64,000 nt of DNA from Segatella copri. Lineage in GTDB: Bacteria; Bacteroidota; Bacteroidia; Bacteroidales; Bacteroidaceae. Under the pieces are notes generated by a model that was not told the DNA's origin, searched no databases, and saw only the letters and a list, made by a program, of their open reading frames with translations. The stretch covers positions 434,001 through 498,000 of the forward strand of contig NZ_CP156892.1 in NCBI RefSeq assembly GCF_019249795.2. The letters are read 5' to 3'. Positions 26,873 through 33,549 of the stretch are shown in pieces. Positions within the stretch are counted from its first letter, which is position 1. Each line of letters opens with the position of its first letter. A program made the position numbers and the translations under genes.

Positions 26873-26973
26873 CTAACATACCTAAATACTAACTAATAAA
26901 TTTCCTATTGAATCTTACACGATATAATAAAGTTCAGTTTATGAATTCTAATCGTAACTTTGACGAAAAGAAA

Positions 26974-27036
26974 ATGAAAAGGTTTAATCAAGATATAAAA
27001 AAAGTGCTTTTTCTGCTTTTTTTTTTCATTTCTTAG
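26974..27036 (+). CDS. Possible 20-residue hydrophobic peptide
   Basis: ATG at 26974 opens a short frame, MKRFNQDIKKVLFLLFFFIS, with a basic start and hydrophobic end. A TAACTTTG -7 box lies at 26955-26962, and the coding part ends in a T-rich stretch that could also terminate transcription. Only the promoter and peptide pattern support it; it could be chance or a small RNA. Confidence 0.2.
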   Translation: MKRFNQDIKKVLFLLFFFIS

Positions 27037-27088
27037 CAAAAGAACATCAAAAAACATGATTTTGTTTTGTTTTTCGAACAATTTGCCG

Positions 27089-27096
27089 TACCTTTG
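27089..27096 (+). promoter_or_regulatory. -7 box TACCTTTG for the DUF4230 pair
   Basis: TACCTTTG ends 22 bp before the ATG at 27119, so the upstream open frame is not translated. Confidence 0.65.
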
Positions 27097-27118
27097 CAGC
27101 ATAATAAAGACATTAAGT

Positions 27119-27790
27119 ATGAAAAAGAGGTTAATATTTATCATTTCTGTATTTTTTGCCTTCGTTTCATGTTCGCATCAGCAAACAGAAAAGAAGGAGC
27201 AAGTCATCGACACAATACCTGTGATGGTGATGCAGATACAGAAATGCAATCGCTTATATACAGCAGAAGCTCATGTTCATAAGATTATAACACATGATGA
27301 CCAGCTCAATCTGAAGGGTTCACTGTTCAAGAAAGACTTTAATATTCATGTTCCTGGCTCTAACCGCAAGGTGGCCATTCCGATGGATGCGACATTAAAA
27401 GCTTATGTAGACTTTTCAGGATTCTCTGCAAAGAACGTAAACCGACAAGGCGACAAGATAGAAATCATCTTACCAGACCCAAAAGTGATGCTCACCAGCA
27501 GTAAAATCAATCACGAAGGTGTTAGACAATTCGTTTCACTCACCAGAAGAAACTACAGTGATGCAGAACTGTCACAATTCGAACAACAAGGCAGGGAAAG
27601 TATCATTCGCGATATCCCGAACCTAGATATTCTTGAACAGGCACGCCAAAGTGCAGCAAACACCCTGATTCCGATGTTACAGGACATGGGATTTGCAGAA
27701 GAGAATATCAAAATCAGTTTCAGAAAGAAATTCACTTTCAACGATCTGAAGACTCTTCTGGATAAGACAACTATCGAAAAGAATCACTAA
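27119..27790 (+). CDS. DUF4230 lipoprotein
   Basis: 223 aa. MKKRLIFIISVFFAFVSCSHQQ has a lipobox with Cys at residue 18. The mature domain (HKIITHDDQLNLKG, IPMDATLKAYVDFSGFSAKNV, KIEIILPDPKVMLTSSKINHEG, and a C-terminal helix-strand FAEENIKISFRKKF) fits DUF4230. Role unknown; the family is envelope-associated in Bacteroidota. A second, shorter DUF4230-like gene follows 17 bp downstream, so the two are an operon of related proteins. Confidence 0.78.
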   Translation: MKKRLIFIISVFFAFVSCSHQQTEKKEQVIDTIPVMVMQIQKCNRLYTAEAHVHKIITHDDQLNLKGSLFKKDFNIHVPGSNRKVAIPMDATLKAYVDFSGFSAKNVNRQGDKIEIILPDPKVMLTSSKINHEGVRQFVSLTRRNYSDAELSQFEQQGRESIIRDIPNLDILEQARQSAANTLIPMLQDMGFAEENIKISFRKKFTFNDLKTLLDKTTIEKNH

Positions 27791-27807
27791 GCGAGGAGAA
27801 CAATGAT

Positions 27808-28380
27808 ATGAAAAGAATACAAATCATCATACTATTAGCACTGATCCTTATTCTGGGTGGAGCCTTCTATTGGCTCACCAAAGACAATGAGGTCAGCGTG
27901 GTACAGGAAGATAAGACAACCCTCTCACCCACTCAAGTAGAAAGCATCGAGAATATCGGTCAATGGGAATTTCTATCTGTAAGTGATGAAGAACTGATAG
28001 ATACAATACGCCATGGCTTTTTGGGCGATGACCAACTGGTACGTATCTATTACGGAACGCTGCGCTTGGGTATCGATATGAAGGATGTAAAAAAAGGATG
28101 GCTACAAGCCAGCCAGGACAGCATCGTATGCACTTTACCTCCTATCAAACTGCTAGACCATAACTTCATTGACGAAGCGAAGACCAAGAGTTTCTTTGAA
28201 GAAGGCAAATGGACAGGCAGCGACAGACAGGCTATGTATGAGCGTGCTTATCAAGCCATGAAGAAACGTTGCTTAAACCGCACCAATATCTATACTGCAC
28301 AGACGAATGCCAAGACTCAGTTTAGAGAGATGCTGAAAGCAATGGGATTCAAAAACGTAAAGATAGAATTTGAGAAATAA
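27808..28380 (+). CDS. DUF4230-like membrane-anchored protein
   Basis: 190 aa with one N-terminal membrane helix (residues 5-23) and no lipobox. It shares the DUF4230 layout with its upstream neighbour: a beta region (EFLSVSDEELID, VRIYYGTLRLGIDMKDVKKGWL, DSIVCTLPPIKLLDHNFID), a helical segment with many Arg/Lys, and the closing FREMLKAMGFKNVKIEFEK, which mirrors the end of the upstream protein. Probably an ancient tandem duplication. Function unknown. Confidence 0.72.
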   Translation: MKRIQIIILLALILILGGAFYWLTKDNEVSVVQEDKTTLSPTQVESIENIGQWEFLSVSDEELIDTIRHGFLGDDQLVRIYYGTLRLGIDMKDVKKGWLQASQDSIVCTLPPIKLLDHNFIDEAKTKSFFEEGKWTGSDRQAMYERAYQAMKKRCLNRTNIYTAQTNAKTQFREMLKAMGFKNVKIEFEK

Positions 28381-28458
28381 CAAGGTTATAATACACAAGT
28401 AACTGCGTTATCAGGTATAAAAAATATAGATATAAGATAAACATAAAATTTTTAAGAG

Positions 28459-29835
28459 ATGGATGCAATAAACGATTTTTTCACCGCATTTAGTTCATTC
28501 CTCTGGGGATGGCCTATGATTATCCTGCTGTTGGGAACCCACATCTTTCTGACCATCCGCTTGCGCTTTCCACAACGCAAGATTTTCAAGGCAATCAAAC
28601 TATCTGTAAAGAAAGACAAGAATGCCACAGGAGATGTTTCACAGTTCAGAGCACTGGCAACAGCATTGGCAGCTACAATTGGTACCGGTAACATCATCGG
28701 TGTGGCTACAGCTATCGCTCTTGGCGGACCAGGAGCCGTATTCTGGTGCTGGTTAACCGGTGTCTTTGGTATTTCTACCAAATATGCCGAAGGATTACTC
28801 GCCGTAAAATATCGCGTAAAGACCAAGCGAGGCACGATGTTGGGTGGTCCTATGTATGCCCTGGAAAAAGGATTGGGCTGGAAATGGCTTGCAGTCCTGT
28901 TCGCCCTCTTTGCCGCATTGGCATCATTCGGAATCGGTAGCACGGTACAGGCAAATGCCATCTCTACCCTGGTAGAAAACCAATACGGCATTTCTCCATA
29001 CATTACTGGAACAATCGTTACGGCTTTAGGAGCAGCTGTGATTCTTGGAGGCGTGAAAAGTATCTCCAAGGTTTGTGGCATGCTGGTACCTTTCATGGCA
29101 CTCTTTTATGTATTAGGCTGCATCTACATTCTCTGTGTAAATCATGCTTATTTATTGCCTGCCATCCACGTAATCTTTGACTCTGCATTCACAACAAAGG
29201 CTGCAGGTGGCGGCTTCGCTGGAAGTACCATGATGATTGCAGCCCGCTATGGTATAGCCCGCGGATTGTTCTCTAACGAAAGTGGTCTGGGTTCGGCACC
29301 CATCGTTGCTGCAGCAGCCCAAACCCGTAACCCTGTGCGTCAGGCATTGGTTTCATCTACCGGTACCTTTTGGGATACTGTCATCATCTGTGCCCTTACA
29401 GGTCTCGTCATCACCTCAAGTATCATAGCATACCCAGACATTGACTACCATAACGGAGCTGCACTCACCAAGGCTGCCTTCAGTAAGATTCCATATATCG
29501 GAGCTCCGATATTGACCATCGGACTGGCAACATTTGCATTCAGTACGACATTGGGATGGAGTTATTATGGAGAACGGTGTGTAGAATATCTGAAAGGCAA
29601 AAAGTGGATGCTCTGTTTCCGCATAGTCTATATTGCTACTATCTTCCTGGGTAGTGTCATCAGTCTGGGACTGGTTTGGAACATTGCCGACTGCATGAAT
29701 GCTTTAATGGCCATACCAAACCTTATCTCCTTGCTCTGCCTAAGTGGTATCATAGTGCATGAAACCAGAAAGTATCTGTGGAGAGACCAGTTAGATAAAG
29801 ACATGGACGAAAAAGAAATAGAGGAATTAGAATAA
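28459..29835 (+). CDS. Sodium:alanine symporter family (AGCS) transporter
   Basis: 458 aa with about ten membrane helices. The AGCS pattern is clear: FRALATALAATIGTGNIIGVATAIALGGPGAVFW near residue 65 (the conserved unwound helix lining the Na+ and amino-acid site), FGISTKYAEGLLAVKYR, GGPMYALEKGLG and GLFSNESGLGSAPIVAAAAQT near residue 270. It imports alanine or glycine with Na+. Slightly shorter than Gram-positive members. Followed by a terminator; no partner gene. Confidence 0.92.
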   Translation: MDAINDFFTAFSSFLWGWPMIILLLGTHIFLTIRLRFPQRKIFKAIKLSVKKDKNATGDVSQFRALATALAATIGTGNIIGVATAIALGGPGAVFWCWLTGVFGISTKYAEGLLAVKYRVKTKRGTMLGGPMYALEKGLGWKWLAVLFALFAALASFGIGSTVQANAISTLVENQYGISPYITGTIVTALGAAVILGGVKSISKVCGMLVPFMALFYVLGCIYILCVNHAYLLPAIHVIFDSAFTTKAAGGGFAGSTMMIAARYGIARGLFSNESGLGSAPIVAAAAQTRNPVRQALVSSTGTFWDTVIICALTGLVITSSIIAYPDIDYHNGAALTKAAFSKIPYIGAPILTIGLATFAFSTTLGWSYYGERCVEYLKGKKWMLCFRIVYIATIFLGSVISLGLVWNIADCMNALMAIPNLISLLCLSGIIVHETRKYLWRDQLDKDMDEKEIEELE

Positions 29836-29876
29836 AAGACACAGAAAGAAAATACCCTGAATGGGAGTAAAAATAC

Positions 29877-29914
29877 AAAAGCTCGGCATTGCATCACTGC
29901 AGACCGAGCTTTTA
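29877..29914. terminator. Bidirectional terminator after the symporter gene
   Basis: AAAAGCTCGG and CCGAGCTTTT form a 10-bp stem with T-runs on both strands. Confidence 0.75.
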
Positions 29915-30052
29915 TTATTAAATCAACAAAAACTAATAAAATATCTTTTCTAAAAACCAAAAAACCTATTCGTTATGAACTTATGGTGCAAAGATACTAC
30001 AGTTTGCGCAATAAACAGCATATTTTCTGTTGATTTCTATACTTTTTATTGG

Positions 30053-30064
30053 GCAAACGTTTGC
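30053..30064. promoter_or_regulatory. LacI-type operator candidate GCAAACGTTTGC
   Basis: A perfect 12-bp palindrome with the central CG of LacI/GalR operators. Nearly the same sequence (GCAAACGTTTAC) lies in the promoter of the LacI-family gene at 41.95 kb. A minus-strand -7 box TATCTTTG is at 29989-29996. Confidence 0.45.
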
Positions 30065-30082
30065 ACAATTTGCCCTATCAGA

Positions 30083-30658
30083 TTACAATTTATACTGAAG
30101 ATGTTTCATTGCATGACCACCCCAAGTGGTATCATTGACATATTGGAAACCAACCTTCGTATAGAGACGCTCCGCTTTCGGATTGCCCTTATCACAAAGC
30201 AAACCTACAGCAGGAAGTCCTAATTCTCTTGCGCGAGAGATAGCAGCATCCAACAGTTTAGACGCAATACCTTTTCCACGGTATTGGTTAGAAACTGCCA
30301 AACTATCCAAATAGAACTCACCTTCCTCTGTTTCAAGCTCCATAGCCGAATAGTCCATTCCAAAAGCCACGATTGCAGCCTCAATAAAGCGCTTACGTAA
30401 TCTTTTGACGTCAGCACCATCATATGCAACCAAGATGCCAACAAGAATGCCATCAGTAGACATAGCAACCAATGTATTCTTATAACTATACTGACTATCC
30501 TCCATCTCTACAAGTTTAGTCATCATACGGTGAAAATCAACCAATGTATGCTGAGGACCAGCAAAATTTTGACAACACTGCGCATTCATCGCCTCCATGA
30601 TAAGCGATGCGATATGCGAAGCCTTGTCTGGCGTAGCCTGTTCTATTTGAATTTTCAT
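30083..30658 (-). CDS. GNAT-family N-acetyltransferase
   Basis: 191 aa. The acetyl-CoA-binding motif QYRGKGIASKLLDAAISRARELG (near residue 125; Q/RxxGxG/A) follows the strand FYLDSLAVS, and AERLYTKVGFQYVND gives the usual C-terminal strand-helix. An N-terminal segment MKIQIEQATPDKASHIASLIMEAM is also typical. Acceptor unknown. Monocistronic, with about 390 bp of upstream non-coding DNA. Confidence 0.85.
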   Translation of the reverse strand: MKIQIEQATPDKASHIASLIMEAMNAQCCQNFAGPQHTLVDFHRMMTKLVEMEDSQYSYKNTLVAMSTDGILVGILVAYDGADVKRLRKRFIEAAIVAFGMDYSAMELETEEGEFYLDSLAVSNQYRGKGIASKLLDAAISRARELGLPAVGLLCDKGNPKAERLYTKVGFQYVNDTTWGGHAMKHLQYKL

Positions 30659-30861
30659 TATACTATTTTTATTTTATTGTTTTATTATTGTTATTTCTTT
30701 CATGCTCCAGCATCGTGAGGAAATTCTACAAAGATTACTTTTTTCATGATTGCTGATTGGGTTTGATGCCTTATCGTTTACAAAGTTACGTATATTTTTT
30801 GATAAGAGCAAGTTTTTTATATTTTTTATTCGAAAAAGTTTTTTTATTCGAAAAAAAAATG
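30659..30861. other. AT-rich intergenic DNA upstream of the GNAT gene
   Basis: Runs of T and A, no gene. It presumably carries the minus-strand GNAT promoter, but I cannot pick a clear -7 box. Confidence 0.5.
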
Positions 30862-30955
30862 TATCTTTGCCACAGGTTTTGAAGCTAAATTTCTATTACT
30901 AGCATAATAGAGATACCCAAATCCCTTGGGTCCCAATGCTTCAAAACCTTTTTCG
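30862..30955 (+). ncRNA. Candidate structured small RNA
   Basis: -7 box TATCTTTG at 30862-30869. The RNA would be closed by an 11-bp stem AGGTTTTGAAG (30874-30884) / CTTCAAAACCT (30939-30949) followed by TTTT. Inside are two hairpins, TCTATTA/TAATAGA and ACCCAA/TTGGGT, giving a three-way junction. There is no protein gene on this strand. CCTTTTTCG can also pair with CGAAAAAGG just downstream (30947-30973). Confidence 0.55.
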
Positions 30956-30963
30956 TTTTAACA

Positions 30964-31003
30964 GCGAAAAAGGAATACACCGAAAGAGTGTATCCTTCTT
31001 CGC
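30964..31003 (-). terminator. Hairpin between the small RNA and the GH2 gene
   Basis: GCGAA-A-AAGGAATACAC and GTGTATCCTTCTTCGC form a long stem of about 15 bp. It lies 44 bp after the GH2 stop and is probably the 3' end of that transcript, though no T-run follows. Confidence 0.5.
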
Positions 31004-31046
31004 TATATAAATCCTTAATGTTTTGATTTTCGGAATATTACTATAA

Positions 31047-33548
31047 TCACAAAGCTACAGAAGCATCCTTTAAGTCTACTGCCTGTGCCTTGAGGGTTCC
31101 CTTTCCTTTTATCACAACGACACATTTTCCGAAAAATGCCTTGCGATGTGAATCGGTGAAACGCTCCAAAGAAGTCTGACATCCATTATCTGTTCCCAGA
31201 ATCTTTGGCGTTTTCAGGAAACCATGACCACTTGCATCCTGTTCTCCTGAAACAGAGAAGAAAATCTGGTTATCTGCGTTCGGACAGAGATTGCCGTCTT
31301 TGTCTACCACATTCACCTCTACAAAGGTAGTCGGATCTGAAGAGCCAAAAGCCTGACAGCCCTGATAAGTCTTCTTCAACACAAGATGATGAGGAGCTCC
31401 TGCTGTCTTTATAACCTGCTCTCTAAGAACTTTACCATTCTTTCTGGCTACAACCTTCACTTCTCCCGGTTCAAAGTTTACCCGCCACATCACATGATAT
31501 TCAGTACTCTTTCTGAAAGCATCGCCTTCGTTCTTTGCACCGTAGACAGTCTTCTTACGGATGCCCTGACTCTTGCCATTGATAAAGAGTTCTACCTCAT
31601 CGGCATGATTATAATAGCACCACATGTTGATGGTCTGTCCCGGCAGCCAGTTCCAATGAGGAAAGAGATGAAGCACATCTTTCTGAGTCCACTCACTCTG
31701 ATACATATAATAGCTGTCTTTTGAAAGACCCGCCAAATCGATAATGCCAAAATAACTGCTACGGGCAGGATAAGCATAAGGAGTAGGTTCACCGATATAA
31801 TCGAAACCGGTCCAGATAAACTGTCCGCCCACAAAGTCGTTGTGCTTCACCACATCCCAGGTTTCTTCGTGGGTACTGCTCCATGATGCGTGGAAATTAT
31901 CATAAGCCGAACACATAAACGATGGATCGGTATAAGGCAACCACCATTCCTTTGGTGCAGTATAAATGCTGTCGCTAGGCATCATATAGTAGCCACGAGT
32001 CTGCAAGGCAGAAACACTCTCCGACAGAACGAAAGGCTTGCCAGGGAAATTCTTCGGCACATCCTTCACCCACTGATGGTGATAATTGAAACCTATAACA
32101 TCAATAGCCCCACTCTTAAAGAGATGATTCTTCGGATCGGGCTCATTGCAGCCAGCAGTAACAGGGCGTGTGCCCCAAGGATCATACTTCTTTACGATTT
32201 TTGCCAGATGCTGGGTAAGAAGCGAATTGACACTCAGTTCATCGCTATGTGACAAGCTAGAAGCATCATGACCGGCATTCAAAATCAGGTTAGCCTGCTC
32301 CAGACTGAGCGTATCAGCAGCCGCATCCGACCATTGTTCGAGAACCTCATTACCGATACTCCACATGATGATACTTGGATGATTACGGTCGCGCTTGATG
32401 AGATCAGACAGGTCTTTCTTATGCCATTCATCAAAGAAACGGGCATAATCGCCATTCGATTTCTTGCGGCGCCACATGTCGAAACTCTCGTCCATCACGA
32501 GGATGCCCATCGAATCGCACATGTTCAAGAGTTCTGGTGCCGGAGGATTATGACTACTTCGGATAGCGTTCACGCCCATATCGCGAAGGATGGTAAGCTT
32601 ACGGTGCATCGCATCCTCATTAACGGCAGCACCCAGGCAACCGAAATCATGATGCTCACAGACACCATTTATCTTGAGATTCTTGCCATTGAGGAAGAAA
32701 CCCTTCCTTGCATCAAACTTCACATCGCGGAAACCGGCAGTTGACGTAGTAACATCCACTACCTTCCCATTTACTAACAGCTCGCTCTTGACTGTATAGA
32801 GATATCCCTTTCCGATGTCCCAGAGATGCGGATTCTTCACCTTGAGTTTCTGTTCCTGAACACCCTGACTCTTGGCTACGATCTTTCCTGCAGCATCATA
32901 GATTGTATTACGGACAGAGAGTTTCATCTTTTTACCGGAAACAGCGAAGTCCACTTTCACCCTGACATCACCCTGTGGAGAAGTTGCCACATACTGTCCC
33001 CATTGGGGAATATAAGCAGTTTTCATGGTTTTGGTGAGCCAAACATGGCGGTAAATACCGCAACCGGAATACCAGCGGCTGTTAGGCTGGTCGCTGTTGT
33101 CTACCTTCACAGCAATGACATTATCACCCTTCTTATTAATATAAGGTGTAAGATCATACTCAAATGTACTGTATCCATAAGGACGGGTTCCGAGTTTATG
33201 ACCATTGATATACACGGTAGAATTCATATATACTCCATCAAAGGTGATGGTAAAGCGGTCATACTTTTCCTTAGGATTCACCGAGAAATGCTTACGGTAC
33301 CATCCGATGCCGCCCGGCAATGCACCACCACCGGCTCCCGAAGGATTCGAAGGAGAGAAATCGCCCTCTATCGCCCAATCGTGAGGAAGATTCAAACTTC
33401 GCCAATGTCGGTCTGAATAATCAGATTTTGACATTCTGGCACTATCTGCTAAAGTGAAAAGCCAGCCATTATCAAAAGACTGGCGATCACGGGCGCTCAA
33501 CGACTGAGCGCCCAATAGAAAGATTGCTAAAGCAAATATCTTCTTCAT
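31047..33548 (-). CDS. Glycoside hydrolase family 2 (beta-galactosidase-like)
   Basis: 833 aa with a signal peptide (residues 1-19). Layout: sugar-binding jelly roll (about 25-200; RSLNLPHDWAIEGDF, GGIGWYRKHF), Ig-like domain, TIM barrel with NGVCEHHDFGCLGAA and RSSHNPPAPELL, acid/base Glu in MWSIGNEV (about 401), nucleophile Glu in FVLSESVSAL (about 512), then C-terminal Ig domains. GH2 members include beta-galactosidases, beta-glucuronidases and beta-mannosidases; galactosidase is favoured by the neighbouring GH31. It starts 1 bp after the GH31 stop. Confidence 0.9.
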   Translation of the reverse strand: MKKIFALAIFLLGAQSLSARDRQSFDNGWLFTLADSARMSKSDYSDRHWRSLNLPHDWAIEGDFSPSNPSGAGGGALPGGIGWYRKHFSVNPKEKYDRFTITFDGVYMNSTVYINGHKLGTRPYGYSTFEYDLTPYINKKGDNVIAVKVDNSDQPNSRWYSGCGIYRHVWLTKTMKTAYIPQWGQYVATSPQGDVRVKVDFAVSGKKMKLSVRNTIYDAAGKIVAKSQGVQEQKLKVKNPHLWDIGKGYLYTVKSELLVNGKVVDVTTSTAGFRDVKFDARKGFFLNGKNLKINGVCEHHDFGCLGAAVNEDAMHRKLTILRDMGVNAIRSSHNPPAPELLNMCDSMGILVMDESFDMWRRKKSNGDYARFFDEWHKKDLSDLIKRDRNHPSIIMWSIGNEVLEQWSDAAADTLSLEQANLILNAGHDASSLSHSDELSVNSLLTQHLAKIVKKYDPWGTRPVTAGCNEPDPKNHLFKSGAIDVIGFNYHHQWVKDVPKNFPGKPFVLSESVSALQTRGYYMMPSDSIYTAPKEWWLPYTDPSFMCSAYDNFHASWSSTHEETWDVVKHNDFVGGQFIWTGFDYIGEPTPYAYPARSSYFGIIDLAGLSKDSYYMYQSEWTQKDVLHLFPHWNWLPGQTINMWCYYNHADEVELFINGKSQGIRKKTVYGAKNEGDAFRKSTEYHVMWRVNFEPGEVKVVARKNGKVLREQVIKTAGAPHHLVLKKTYQGCQAFGSSDPTTFVEVNVVDKDGNLCPNADNQIFFSVSGEQDASGHGFLKTPKILGTDNGCQTSLERFTDSHRKAFFGKCVVVIKGKGTLKAQAVDLKDASVAL

Positions 33549-33549
33549 A

